A stretch of 64,000 nucleotides of DNA. It comes from Leucaena leucocephala. Taxonomy: Eukaryota; Streptophyta; Magnoliopsida; Fabales; Fabaceae. Where the stretch lies: NCBI GenBank assembly GCA_037074615.1, contig CM073558.1, positions 921,501 through 985,500 on the forward strand, in the 5' to 3' direction. The position numbers and the translations under genes are program-made. Within the stretch, counting starts at the first letter, position 1, and each line of letters opens with the position of its first letter. The notes under the pieces are model-generated. The model worked only from the letters and a program-made list of their open reading frames with translations, had not been told where the DNA came from and did no database searches. Positions 22,834 through 36,195 of this stretch are shown piece by piece.

Positions 22834-25474
22834 ATGCATAGATCGTTGGTTCGGCCTTTCTTAAGAAGACGAGGATTCAGCACCAGCTCCGAGAAAATCG
22901 TTGCTTCTGTGCTTTTCGAGAGGCTGCCTGTGGTTATTCCCAAAATCGACCCGGTCGTCTACGCCTTTCAAGAATTCTCGTGAGTTTCCCCCCTGCATTT
23001 GTTATCTCCTATATCTTTTTCTGCTGTGATTGTGTACTTGGAAAATGTACCAAACTGAGAGCAAATGGCTTTGGGGTTCTTCTTCTCCTTCTTCTTCTTT
23101 TTCGGAGTGAATGAAGTGATCAAACTAACAAAATGCGTAGGAAGAGTTGTTCTTTTGCGGGAGAAATGGCGGAAGAGAGTGTTGAAGCGGAAATCCTTAG
23201 TTAAAAGGAAATACTAGTCTCCTAGTACATAGTCCTAGATCTGGACTGGATTGCGACAGACCCAAATGAAGGGAACAATAAAATGCACATAACATAGTAT
23301 CACGTTCTTGCCTCTTCCAATCTTTTAGACAACGAATTGAGTGTTTGTGTTGTGGTCGAAATTGCTTAGAATACGTGAAGAACCGATTGTAGCAGTGGTC
23401 GTTGTTATTTTGATCTTCTACATTCTCTACCATTTACCATGCGGCAATGTTGTTGATGATTGTCTTAGAACAACTATTATTTATTATTACTTTGGCTTGG
23501 GATGCTTAGGTTTCGGTGGCAACACCAGTATCGGCGCAGATATCCTGATGAATTTCTAGACAGATCTAATGCAAGGTATTAATTTACGTTTTTAGTACTT
23601 GATATTTAAATACTAAGCTTTGATATGATTGTCACTTGCTCATGGTCACATCATTGAAGTCTACATCTTGTTTATACTGGGCAAATTAATTTATGATGCT
23701 GTGATGGATAAAAAGAACTGATTCTTTTTCCTATTGAATTGCAAATGTTAACTCAGTTTTGAAACTGCCTTAATCTGCTATTGTGCTCCTGAGTGGAAAG
23801 TGGTGGTAATTTTGTATATGCTATCTTATTAATATGCTTTGCTGGTTTCCACTGTTCTTATTAAAGCATATGGTGCGGTGAAACTTTAGTTCTTGCATCA
23901 ATATAGTTCTTAAAAATTTGAATTTTATTATCTGTTGGTGCAAGTAGAATTTGTCTTCATTTGGTCTTATTTTGAGGCAATATGGTTACAACCTGTTCTC
24001 ATGATTTTACTTTCTTCACCTTCATATTCTTCCTTTAGTATCTTCTCTTTCTTGCATGCATCCATTTAAGAGGTAAATAATCGGAAAAAAGTACAGATAA
24101 ATATTTGATTTTGTATGGCTTTATGTAAACATTATGTTACATCCAGGGGGAAAGGTGAATATCAGATTGACTATGTGCCAGCTCCTCGAGTCACTGAAGC
24201 GGACAAAAACAATGATAGAAGGTTATGTATCAAGTTTCTAGATATGCATAATTACAGTAAGAAAGCATCTGTGTTTTTTTTTTTAAAACAAAAGTTAAGA
24301 AAATTCTGGAACTTATGAGGGAAAATGAAATGGTGCTACATACAAGGACCCAAAAAGTCATATTTATTGTCAATCCAATGAAATGTGTATTTGTTTTACC
24401 TTATCCTCACATCCTTGAGACTGGGCAAATGTCCATCTTGGATGGTATTAGTCAAGCACATTCCTCATAAATGATTGCACAGGTTAATTTGAGAATCTGA
24501 AAGATGTGGAAGCTCTTGTTTGACATATTCTTTTAATTGTTTAGAAAAAAAATATGCTTGTACAATAATTTACTTGTTGCATGATTACACATTATTGTTA
24601 TTATTAATATTATTATTATTTGGCTCATTAGCATTAAATATTTTTAAACTACACCCCTTTAGGTCATTGCAAAGAGCTCTTGACAGAAGACTGTACCTTC
24701 TTTTGAAAGGCAATCCATATGGGGCTCCGAGTGAGAAGCCCGTCTGGCATTTTCCAGAAAAAGTTTATGAATCAGAGGTGACACTACGCAAGGTGGAAGC
24801 TGCTATGTGACCTTTTTTTACATTTATTTCCTTTTCTTTTTCCCCCTCATAATTTTTAAAATTTTGCAGTGTGCCGAATCTGCATTGGAATCAGTCATAG
24901 GAGATCTTTCTAGCACCTATTTTGTTGGAAATGCTCCAATGGCCCATATGGTCGTTCAGTGTACAGATGATGCATCAGGGTCTGCATCCTTCAAGGTGCC
25001 TTTATGGGAAATTTTTTGGTGCTTTGGCATTGTAATTTTTAGCATCTGGCCATGCATAATTTTATTGGAGAAAAGCTTAAGTAAATTCTTTGATGTTTCT
25101 TGTCAAGTTTTTTTAACATAATCATAACAGTTGGAGGAGCTTTTTTCCAGGACTTGATTTAAAAAATTCAACCTTATGTACTTATAGGACTTTTCCTAAA
25201 TCTGTTTTGGTGCAGTTGTACTGCATGAATATGAAAGTTAGCCTTTTCATGTATGTGATCCCATGCGCCATTTATTTCTCACTGTGAGTTATGTTTACCA
25301 TTCTTTTCTCTTTTGCTGAAATCTTTTCAGAAATTCTTCTTCAAGTCACAAGTAATTGCAAAAACCAAGTTCAACATTCGTAAGTGTGAGGATTTTGTTT
25401 GGGTGACAAAGGACGAACTGATGGAGTATTTTCCTGAGCATGCTGAATTTCTGAACAAGATGATCATCAGCTGA
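22834..25474 (+). CDS. MRPL46: Mitochondrial large-ribosomal-subunit protein mL46
   Basis: Homologue of mitochondrial ribosomal protein L46, a NUDIX-like protein of the large subunit. Six exons: 22834-22979, 23510-23575, 24147-24221, 24663-24792, 24870-24995 and 25331-25474, total 687 nt (228 aa plus stop), all junctions in frame. The N-terminus MHRSLVRPFLRRRGFSTSS is a typical mitochondrial presequence. Following blocks: SVLFERLPVVIPKIDP, RWRQQYRRRYPDEFLDRS, GKGEYQIDYVPAPRVTEAD, RALDRRLYLLLKG, WHFPEKVYESEVTLRK and a C-terminal WVTKDELMEYFPEH. Other in-frame ATGs upstream of 22834 lie in the leader and are not conserved in sense. The NUDIX catalytic box is not obvious, as expected for a structural ribosomal protein. 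Confidence 0.95.
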
Positions 25475-25893
25475 TATTAGTGATCGCTACGCCAAAGTTA
25501 CACAGGGCTTTGTCTCTTGGAACCCCATGGTTTGTATGTATCAATTTTTAAGATCATTGCAAGTTAGTTGATAGAGTGAATATATAGAGGATCTCGAAGA
25601 GAGGATCGAGCTAACATAGAATTGCTATAGGCAATTGAAGATTTCAATTTGTTGGAGTCAAATGAGGCATTGCAAATTTTGGGAACTTTCTTGAGTTATT
25701 GGAAGCTGGAAGGGCGCTGTTTAAAACTTCCATTTACTTGCGTGCATCTTATGTATTTTATTCTCCATAATAATAATTCATGGCTTCTGGATATTTGTGG
25801 TTTATCCTTATGTTCTCGGATATCATCAATAGCTTATGACGCTCATCGACTTGATGTGGGGTCCAGAATCCTAATTTTACATGGCTTTATTTA

Positions 25894-26408
25894 GGGCATG
25901 TTTGGATTAACTTTTGGATAATAGATTATGGGAAGAATAGATTTTGAAAATAGAGATGTTTGTATGATTAGTAGTAGAATTACTTTTCATATTGGTAAAT
26001 TACCAAAAAAGGTATGATTTTGATTAAAAGTATGAGAGATGAGAGAAGGTAGAGAAGAAAAAGGAGAGATGAGAGAGGGTAGAGAAGAAAAAGGAGAGAA
26101 GAGAGGGAAGAAAGAGTATAGAGAATAGATAGGAGATAGGGTGTAGAAGAGATATGAAAGATGAGAGAGGAGAAAGGGTAGAGAAGAGAAATGAGAGAGG
26201 AGAGAGGGTGTAAGAAAAAGTAGGGGTAATATAGTAATTGGATAGTCTATAAGTTTTTTTAGTAGTTTATTTAAAATCATAGTTTTAAACTATGGTTTTA
26301 GCTAAAATTATTTTTGAACAAATATAGCTGTTTGATTAAAATTTTATCAAATTAAATTAAAGTTTTGCCAAAAAAAGATTTTTTAAACCATATTCCCAAA
26401 CAGACATG
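25894..26408 (+). mobile_element. MITE-like foldback element, copy B, purine-rich core
   Basis: Left end GGGCATGTTTGGATTAAC and right end ATTCCCAAACAGACATG form imperfect terminal inverted repeats. There is no coding capacity. The core (26030-26220) is almost pure G/A, with short internal duplications of a unit containing GAGAGATGAGAGAGGGTAG. The element matches copy A (1684-2187) in opposite orientation. It lies just past the 3' end of the mL46 gene. TTA precedes the left end, but the right flank does not show a clear matching duplication, so the Tourist-like assignment is tentative. Confidence 0.6.
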
Positions 26409-29316
26409 TTGAGTCAATGTTTCTCTTCCTCTGTTTCCTTTTTTCCTATTTCTCATTTTACTTGAATTTGTTTTGTTTTGGGGCTTTTTCCAGGAGTACT
26501 TGGAAATATATTTTTAGTTTTCCGATCAGCTTGCTAAGTTCGCTCATAGGATTACAGGGAATTATTGCGTCTTTGATTACTGCCCATCTTTTTATATGGA
26601 GATGGTTGGTGATATTCAGTTTTTCACTTAAAAAAAAACATGCTTTATGTTATACTGGGCTGCGTAAACACGTCTGGCCCAATTCATTCCTGTAATATGG
26701 GCTGAGATGGGCTAGCATCTCATGGGCCTAAACAATAGAGCTTCTTGGTTCTGAAATATTTTCTCTATTTTTCACAACAAACCATAAATGTTATTTCTCA
26801 GGTTTTTATAGAATTAATTTAATTAAATTAAAAAAGTTTAATTAATCAATATAATTTTTTTTAAAATATCTTAATAATTTTTTTAACTCTTTTTTACCTC
26901 TTTTATTTTAATAGTAATAATTGTAAAAAAAAATAATAAATATAGAAAATAAATCTTATATTTAAAATTAAAATTAATTCTTTAATTAAGTCTTATATTA
27001 AGAATGAGTGAGATAATTGTTGCATGGTTAAAATCAAATATGTGTAATTAATAGATTTTTCCTAATTGAACTTGTATTTCATTACTATCATATAATTTTT
27101 TTGTTATAAAAATTAAAAAAAAATCACGATTTAAATATAAGGCGAAATCTCCATTTTTTATAGACAATACTAATGTTAGACAAGGAAAATTATCTATTAT
27201 TTTCATATATAAATCTAAACACTCAACAATTAGAATATTCCTCTAAGTATCATATAAAAGAATATTCCTTAAAAATCTAATATATTCTAAATAATTATAT
27301 TTCTTATTATTCTATTAAGTTAGTTAACCCACGGGATGATGGGTTCATTAGTATCATATATGTTACAAAACGTACACGCACGCGCATATAACAAAACGTA
27401 CATATTCTATTAAAATTATCATAAGAATTAAAAATTTAACATATAGCTAGTTAAAACAAATTGGTCGATATGTTTGCAAAGAAATGATTGATTAACATGG
27501 TATTTTTAATTTATTCCACTTATTCTATTTATAAATTATTTTTAATATTTTTAATAAAAAAATTAAATTTATTCACCTAGTCTTCAAATTTAACTAGATA
27601 TTTCTTTCGTACAACTAGCAGAAAAAAATAAGTTTTAATTAATTATTATTATAGATTGTTAATTAGAAATTTAAAATATTAGAGATTTTTTTTATACAAG
27701 TATTTTTGTATCATTGAATAAAAGTAAAGTTAACATAAAATTTTAAATAAAATTAAACCAAGCTCTCGCAGGGGGAGAATAGGGAGAGAAAACATATTTA
27801 TAAAATTTGTATTGTCTATATAAATAATTAAATATCATAGAATTAATTAATAGAATTATTGAATTAAAATGAGTTACTGATTGGGAATATTAATGGTGAC
27901 TTGTAGATAAAAAAATTAAAAATAAGTATATATTTAAAAATTTGAAATACCATATAATTACTTAATGTGATTACTAATTAATTAAATATCAAAATGAGAT
28001 TATTGATTAAAATTATTAGTTATAACTTATAGATAAAATAATTGAAAGTATTGAATTGAATAGATCTAGACTCATTTGTAACTAAATTAGGTATTGTAAG
28101 ATTTTAAATTAATAATTAGTAGTTGATAGTTGATGATAGTTGGTCATTGATGACGGTAGTTTATCCCTAAATTAATTTTAGAGGAATAATTAGTATTATA
28201 AAGTATTTAAGGGTGTAATCAATATTTTAATTAATTTTAGAGATATAATTAGTACCCTAAAATACTTAATAGTTACAATTTTTAAAATTATAAGAATAAG
28301 AACAGAAAAGTCCCTTCTGTTTTGATTCTAATTGAGCCACTTGATTTTCCATCTCTATGATTTAGCATATCAAGACACGCCTAGTGCTTTTAGTTGCACG
28401 TCTAGTAGGGCAATCTATTGTATTCAGTATTATTTTTGTTACAATCTATCTCTCTAACTTTCTCTCCTTTCCTATTATGAAGAATAAAACACCCCTCCAT
28501 TTTAATTAAATATAAAACATTTTTAATTAAATGTTCTTGCTTTTTAATTTCTCCGTTGAGGCATAGAGTGCAAAAAAAATTCCACACATCTCCTAATAAA
28601 TAGATTTATAGAGGTGAGAGGACTTACTATTTCACTATTTCAACCAACTACTTATTGATCAAATATAAATATTCTCAGACAAACATGAAATCTTCCCCCT
28701 CCTTCTCTATTCCATCAGGCCAGTGTAAAGCAGTGCAATATTGTGTTCGAACAAAAATAATCATAGAGGAACCGTATCGTCAAGGGCTTAAAACAGTGCT
28801 AAGAAAAACCAGGACATCCCAAAATCGCGTGGATTACGTTCAACTCTACTCCTCATCCTCAATGTCCCTGGAGAGTTCTTTCTCTCATGCCTGATCCAGC
28901 ATGTGGCAACTGGCACTCAGCCTCTCTTGATTTCAACTTTCAATCATAATTTTATAACGTTTTATTCTTTTTAATTTTCATTCTTAATGCTGTATTCTAA
29001 TGTAACTGATAGAATATAAAATCATGGGTAATTAGGATTTTAAATATTTAAGATATTTACGTATGTAAGCATCGAGAAATATCAGTTCGTATGAGAGCTA
29101 CCCGTCTGTGTTTCATAGTGCATATATGTCAGCAAAATATACTTGAACCATTCTTAACTTCTAAAATGTTGTTATCATCCAATAACATCCGCTAATCCTA
29201 ATATAAAACATATAATGTAAATAAAACTAAACATTTCTAGTTCTTTTAGAAGTCATCACTTGACTCCTATCTAGCACCAATGGTATCTGCTGATTCTCAT
29301 TTTCTTTGTTTTCTTT

Positions 29317-29580
29317 TCACACAAGAAAATAGCGTTCGGTTAGAAAAGTCTTAATATTGAAGTCTCTATCACCTGGGGGAGGAATTTCTGAAACCCCATC
29401 CAAAGAATTTAAACATATAGGATAAGAAGGATGGCCCCATATATGAAATGTACACTCATATTTGCGCCGATCTTCTAAAAGATAAGAGTCGTCCATGAAT
29501 TCTTTTGACGAGTTAATTAGAAAAAAGAAATGGCTATAGGGTTCAACATACGAGGGAAAGGCTGAAAAATCTACCATCAT
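29317..29580 (-). other. Unassigned reading frame (87 codons)
   Basis: Minus-strand frame with coding-like composition (MMVDFSAFPSYVEPYSHFFF..., then WGHPSYPICLNSLDG). I do not recognise the family. No matching exons were seen nearby. It could be a fragment of a transposon or gene relic, or chance. Confidence 0.2.
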
Positions 29581-31490
29581 TGCGAAATGACTAAGGGAAG
29601 AAGAGAAGAGAGATTGACCTGATGGTGCTGCAGTGATATATGCCAGAAGACGAAGTATGCACTATAAAAGAGAGAACCCAAAAACTACTAATATTAATAT
29701 ATTAACAACTCAAAAGCCTCCTATTTATATAGGAGGGAGGGGAGTATTTTAATATTAAAATATCTACTAATATATCCGATTATCTATAGTTGATTGTGAC
29801 AGGCTTATCACAATCTCTCCAATGTCTCAGTTAAATGAGATAATATATTATTTAAATTTAAATTCAGCTAAGTCTCAATCATATATTTACAATATGGTAT
29901 TATCAGATTAAATTCTCAATCATATTCAGTTCCTTGCAAGCGCAAATCTTATCATATAACAAGCTGACTCATTTCACAGAATTTCATGATAATACTTCGA
30001 ACAAGAAAAAACAGAAGTCAAATGGATCGGGTTATTATCAATGGGGAGCTGAAGTGTAACTTGATCCGCATATTCTTACAGGTAAACCTTATTCGCTTCC
30101 CTTTTATGAAGGAACTTTACAAGGGAAAGCATTGCTCAACTGAGAGCAAAAGCCAACGCGTTAGGGGATCATCTATATGTTTGGACGACCCTCTTTGTCG
30201 GCATCTGTCGGTTCATCATCTTCAACCTTGCTCATGTTATTTACCCATACTTCGGCCTGCCAATTAGAATGATTCACAAGTAATTACCGTCAGTACCCAG
30301 CAAGTTACAATTTTTCATGCTGGGCTGGGCTTGGCTGGACCCAATGGGCTTAAGGCATTAGGATTTGTGATTCATGAGATGAGTTGATCACATCCGGCCC
30401 TAATTGCCCAATTACTATCATATAAAACCCCAAAAAGATCAAGTACGAACACTAATAGCTGGATTACCATCACATAGAGCCAACCCAAGAAGTGCTGAAT
30501 CCCAATCAAACCAGTGGTTAGGTCTAGGGATGAAAATATGTCAGACTAAACTTTGACCAAAAAAGCATAATTCTGTATACAGACTTAAAAGGTCTGCCTT
30601 TAAAAATGCCTCATCTTTCAGGCATAATTCATCCCCCCGCCAACTTTGTAGAGTTTAATCAGCATTAATTAACTTAATAAAAAGCCAGCCATAATGCAGA
30701 GAGGAGGTATTATGACATAGAAAGCTATAAAAATGAATCGAAACTCAAACAAAATAATATTTTTTGTTAGAAAAATATAATGCAGGAGCTTCAGCTCCAT
30801 AGAAAAGAATGAGATCCTAGACACTGATGGGTCAGAGGTTTAAGGACAAAAAAAAAAAAAGGGTGAATAGATTCTCAAACAGACGGTTTTTTAAGAGCAC
30901 GGGATCGTTAATAGCCGAGACAGCTAATATAATAAATGCCGAAAGAAGTAGAATTGGTACCCTTACAACATCTTTGACTTTACCAGTTCTTTGACTTCTC
31001 TAACAGGCGAACTTACATCATAAAGTGCCTTCTTTTTAATCTGTAAACGAAGAAAAATGGGCAGGGTGCAGTGCAATCTTCAAAGTCTCAAGATATTTTA
31101 GTAGGTAATAATACAACAAACGTTTTCGGTGAAAATTCAGCAATATGAGAACATGCAAAACCAAATCACTGAACAGCAGTAAACTAAACCTATCAGACTC
31201 AACATGTACAACTAAGATAACAGATGAAACGAAACTCTTCAGTTAGTCATAAACATTCTTCAACATTTTCTGGGGAAACAAAATCAAGTGCCACCTTTAT
31301 ACAAGACTGGTTCATGAAAATAATTATGTTAAAAACAATGTAATTATGAGAAAATAACATTCAAATGCATGACAGATGAAAAAAATAATGATATAACAGA
31401 TGAAAAAGATATGGACCAAAACGATATCAAATCCGAACCCCAAAATATGAATTCCAGCAAAAGCCTAAAAGGATAAAACCATTTCAAAGG

Positions 31491-31775
31491 CTAACATATT
31501 TCAGTGGAAAACTCCCCCACAGTGAACGGACCGAGATTTAGTAAGGTCGAATACCGGGTCGGTATGGGAGTAGCATTTCCGGCAAGGGCATCACTGGAGT
31601 CAAACGACATCGCTTCCGGTATCCAGCACACTGTAGACGATCCTCGGAGGAGTGCCGACTCCCATTGTAGGTAGTTCGGTGGGTGAGGGATTTTTAACTC
31701 GATTGTTGCCCATTCTAGGGTAATTACATTTAGTTTCTGGATCCTTAACCAGTAACTAATGCCATATTGTTTCAT
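31491..31775 (-). other. Unassigned reading frame (94 codons)
   Basis: Minus-strand frame in a patch clearly richer in GC than its surroundings; it includes LRGSSTVCWIPEAMSFDSSD and ends GPFTVGEFSTEIC. I do not recognise it. The composition contrast suggests a relic of a gene or mobile element rather than random intergenic DNA. No neighbouring exon could be joined. Confidence 0.25.
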
Positions 31776-32856
31776 CCAAGGAAATCAATGCTAAAATTTT
31801 GTCTTGTTAATCAAAAAAATAAATAAATAGCAAAAATAACTATTGTTCTATACTTTCATTAATTTAATTGTGAATTGTGATTGTGTTTATCTACTGATTA
31901 GGCTTATTTTAATTGATTTTATGTTATATAAGATAAATATGAGATGAGTTTTTCTCAAATTGTGTGAAAAATACTTTTTTAATTGATTATAGGAGGTTTC
32001 CAAACACTCCCTACGTTATGATATTAGTTGATGGCCCTCGACTAGACGGAAAAGTTAATTACGATGGATGTGATTCAACTCTATTTTGCTTATTTGAGGG
32101 GGGAAAATTCAATTTATCTCACTCCTTTTATTCCTTCTCCCTTGTTCATAGGGAGTACTCCAATTGAAAAGAAAACACATTACCTTACATTTTTTAACGA
32201 CAAATCAAACGAAAAAGAGATATAAGTATGTTTTATCTCTGTTTTCAATGATGGGAATGGGGGAGAAACATGGCACTAAGAATTTTGTTGTACATATCTT
32301 TGGTTAGGTGAAAGCACGAGAAGGTAAAATTGTATATATTAATACAAAAGAATTTAATAATATGACTTAATTTTGTTGATATTTTACAAACTTTATTGTG
32401 AAGTGAGCAGAGTTGAATGGGTCCTAAGAGCGTACGAAAGATAAAAAAGAAGATAACGAATGGTGTATGGTTGTTGAGGCAAGTTCTAAACAGTGAGATG
32501 TTTGAGGCCATAGTGGTGTACGTGGTGTGTAATTGAATGTTGTAATTTGGAAAGTAATGAACACAATAAGGTAATGGAGCTATGTATCTTGTAAGCGATG
32601 CTTAACCCAACCTACATTTCAACTACTTTCCGTTCAACTGCCTCATACCCTTCATTTCATTCCTTCAGTCATTCCCATATTTTTACAAGTAAACTTCCTT
32701 CACCCACCAATCTCCCTCTCTTCTCCTTTCGTTATCACCAATGAATATAATCCTCCCTTCGATAACATTATATATATTATCTGTTTTATTTAGTATTTAT
32801 GTCTGATGTCCAACCTATACTACCTTCCCCCACCTTTTTGCCACTTTCGTTCCCTC

Positions 32857-32863
32857 TATAAAT
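32857..32863 (+). promoter_or_regulatory. TATA box of group IIc WRKY gene
   Basis: TATAAAT about 100 bp upstream of the start codon at 32960, preceded by a C/T-rich stretch; the usual position for a plant TATA box plus a short leader. Confidence 0.6.
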
Positions 32864-32959
32864 TTCAACCTTCAAACACACTTTCATTCTCTCTATTAAC
32901 TTCTCTCCGTTTCTCTCACAGACAAACCCTAGTTATATATATAACGCTGCTTGATCAAC

Positions 32960-35235
32960 ATGGAAAACCGCCTCCTGGAGGTGGACCCACCAAACCCTCC
33001 ACCTCCGCCGCCATTGCTTCCATCGCCGCCGCCACCTCAAAACCCTACCTCCTTCATCTTCCCGCCGGCGGTGCTGGAAAAGCCGATGGACCCTCAAGGG
33101 CTGCTTGACATTGACTGGGCTAACATTTTCTCATCATCAGGGCAAAGCAATAACTTGCAGGTTGGGGCTGAGGGCAGTTACAAGCCAATGGTGGAAGGTG
33201 GTGGTGGTGTTGCTTTGATGGGTGAAATGAATGGAGGTCGTGAGGATATGGAAAAGGAGAATCATAATAATAAAGAGAAGAGAAAAGGAGGAGGAGGAGG
33301 AGGGAGGGTGAAGAAGACGACGAGGCCGAGGTTTGCGTTTCAGACGAGAAGTGCTGATGATATTCTCGATGACGGTTACCGTTGGAGGAAGTATGGCCAG
33401 AAAGCTGTTAAGAATAGCATTTATCCCAGGTTTCTCCTCTATCTTTTCATTCATTAATTCATGTTTAATTCTATTTAATTATCCTTAATTTGATACTGCC
33501 TATATATGGAGTAATTGGCTTGACAATAATTAATGATGAAGAAAAGTTTTCATTAATAAATTACAAGAGAAAGTGCAGGCATCCATCCATGAACAAAATA
33601 AGTTGAACAACCTTGATAGCATAAAAAAGTAGTTAATTCGGTTATTTCTAATGGACAATAGGATGATGATGACAAATCATGATCGCTAATGCAAAACAAT
33701 AAATGCATCAGAAGATACCTATGGCAAGCATTAAAAAGAAAGTAAAACCACAAGGTTTATATATACGGATCCGAAAAAACCCAAAATATATAATCTTGAA
33801 CATTTTTTTTCTTAGAAGAAACAAAGGGATAAATTAAATAAGAGCATGAACGTAACCTCAATAAAATGAAAGTTATAAAATGGAACAACTTACCCTAGTC
33901 TTCGTCCTAGTAAAAGTTTACATGCTAATAATATATAATATAATGGAGATTATTTATCCTAGAGAGTGCAATATTCAGACCTTTAATTAATTAGACTAGT
34001 TCAACCTGCCTTTCTTAACTTTCAATTACTCTCTAACCCTAGTTAATACTCATTTGGTCTATATTTTTTGTGAGACATTAATTTGTTATAAATTTAATTT
34101 ATTATTGAGACTTCCTTCAGAAATTTCTTACATATAGGACTATTTTTAATGGAATAATATTTTCTCTTTTAACTGTGAAGTCCTTATTAGTATATTAGAT
34201 TGTGTATTTATATGAATAATGCAGCTTTTAATAGATTATATACATACATGTATGTATGTATGTATTTTGATAATTTTATCAGATTATAAATTTGATATCC
34301 ATTTTTTAAATACCTAATCCAACCTGGTCCAATCCTTTGTAAATTCATTGTTTGGTCAACTTCTTAAGTTAATTAGAATTAGAATTATCAGTTCAGTTTA
34401 TTAGGGATAATGCAAAAGAAATGTCAATTGGATGCGAGTGTTAATTAACCTCAACCAAAATCGACCAAATCATGTGAAATGAACTCCTTTTTACCGATAA
34501 TCTTTTCTCTTCTTAATTAATCACTTTACAGTGGATGATCTAGCTACCTGCTTTATGTGAAATTCCATGTAAAAGGATTGGAGTTTTCTTTTTTGGGGGG
34601 AAAAAACTGGGGATATATAAACAAACAAACACACACATATAGCATAAAATAGTTAAACCTCCTTAGCTAGAATTTATTGCATGGTTAAAGCCACCACTAG
34701 CGAGAAAAGAAAAGGGAGCTGTTTAATTATCAGGAATTGAAGTCAATGTCAGATAATAAGAATTAGTTAAACTAACTGTTTTTAACTGTATCATGACATC
34801 ATCACCATCATTCACATGTTCACATCAGTTTTAACTTAATTAGGTGATGTTTGGTGATAGTGTAGACGATCTTCATGAAAACTTATTTCCAAGAAATTCA
34901 GCAACAACTTCATCAATAATCCATCACAACACCCACACATTTTGAAAACTAATAATTATATAATATGTGTATATATATATATATATGTGAATGAGATGAT
35001 GAAATAATAAATATTGATGGCAATATGGTATTTGACGACATGTTGGGGGATGGAAAGGAGCTACTATAGATGCACGCATCACACATGCAATGTGAAGAAA
35101 CAAGTGCAGAGGTTGTCGAAAGACACAAGCATAGTGGTGACAACGTATGAGGGAATTCACAACCACCCTTGTGAGAAGCTCATGGAAACTCTTACTCCTC
35201 TTCTCAAGCAAATCCAATTCCTCACCAGCTTCTAG
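32960..35235 (+). CDS. WRKY transcription factor, group IIc (WRKY24/43/56-like)
   Basis: Nuclear W-box-binding transcription factor. Two exons, 32960-33429 and 35058-35235, total 648 nt (215 aa plus stop); the 1.6 kb intron sits at the conserved R-type position, splitting the Arg codon of YPR|SYYRC. The ATG at 32960 is the first Met in frame. N-terminus: proline-rich (residues 10-29), then a Gly-rich and Lys/Glu-rich linker. The WRKY domain has WRKYGQK (142-148) and the zinc ligands C162, C167, H191 and H193 (C-x4-C-x23-H-x-H). Flanking blocks TRPRFAFQTRSADDILDDG and EKLMETLTPLLKQIQFL are hallmarks of the WRKY24/43/56 subgroup. The exact orthologue is unresolved. The gene appears intact. Confidence 0.95.
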
Positions 35236-36027
35236 CTCGCCCCATCATCTTTCAAATGTTCCAGCTGATGTATGTGATCATACCAAAGTACAGAAACAAT
35301 AAACATGCATGTGTAAAATAAATTTGACATCATATCCAATTCCTTGTTTGTTTCTAATGATGTGGGTACTACGTACGCTTCGTTTTACTTATGGTTTGGT
35401 TGTAAAAACATAAACTTGTGTATACCATGGCTTATTAGTCCCTGTAATCATCTAATATATGTGTGTGCGCGTATAAGTTCTTTTATGCTCTGATTTTTAC
35501 ATCATCATGCAGGCATAGATTATATATCATGCGGTTTACAATTCCATCTTTAATCTTGCTTAACAGAACTCTAGGGGGGGTGGGGGCGGAGAATAAAAAT
35601 CAACTGCTTTGATAATTTATTTTTCTTCTCCTACGCTATATGTATAACCTCATTCAACTTCTACATCTGTATGCCTCCTTCTCTCTTAAATAATATAAGA
35701 CGGGTTTAAATGAGGGTATTTTAGTATTTTTCTCTACATCTCTATTTACTTGTAAAATACACACAGACCAAGGAGAAGGCAAAAAACATATCAATGTATT
35801 TTCAAATATTATATTTAGCCGGCATGTCTTGAAACTTGAAAGAAAAAACAAAAAATATCATATTGTGAGATACTAGCCCCTTCACCTAGACCTCAATCGC
35901 CCGTTGATTATTTAAGATATTATTAGGCACTAAATATAGGCACTTATCCCAATGGGATGAAAATTTTAATTCACTATATTATGAAAAACTAGTATATTCT
36001 ATTAGACAAACTCTCACTGATACAACC

Positions 36028-36150
36028 ACTTCTTTTTTTTATTACAAAAATTTTTGAAAAAGGGTTGGGCTCACCCATGATCTAAGAGCATGCGAAATTT
36101 TTCATTTTTTTAAATGATATTAATATTAGGTAGAACAAGTTACAGAGACA
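36028..36150 (-). mobile_element. Diverged, truncated SINE copy
   Basis: Starts with an oligo-T run, then ACAAAAATTTTTGAAAAAGG, TTGGGCTCACCCATGATCTAAGAGCA and GATATTAATATTAGG-like blocks. These parallel the first (3') half of the SINE at 36196-36468 in the same orientation. Similarity fades near 36150 and no target duplication was found, so it is an older or 5'-truncated copy. Confidence 0.6.
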
Positions 36151-36195
36151 ATAGTCTTTGTCTGGGATCTGGGGTAAGCAAGTTGGTATGAGCTT

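Larger units (their letters stand above)
25475..32959. other. Long gene-poor region
   Basis: Nearly 7.5 kb without a gene I can name. Contains the MITE copy B (25894-26408), a purine-rich low-complexity core, and long AT-rich stretches (26780-28300). Two minus-strand reading frames with somewhat higher GC (29317-29580 and 31491-31775) are listed separately as unassigned. The final part (32600-32959) is the promoter and leader of the WRKY gene, with TATAAAT at 32857-32863. Weak LTR-like signs near 29640-29900 (a TATA-like box, then TGGTATTATCAGA resembling a primer binding site) were not strong enough to call. Confidence 0.5.

Noticed and set aside
25987..26280. A 97-codon Ser/Leu/Pro-rich frame on the minus strand.
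   Set aside because: It is a translation of the purine-rich core of the MITE; the repeated residues come from low-complexity DNA, not a protein family.
28655..28894. A 79-codon plus-strand frame containing TSQNRVDYVQLYSSSS.
   Set aside because: No family recognised, non-ATG-rich context and no adjoining exons; insufficient to call a gene.
29640..29910. Possible solo LTR with TATA-like box and a primer-binding-like TGGTATTATCAGA.
   Set aside because: No second LTR, no clear TG...CA ends and no target duplication; the primer-site match is poor.
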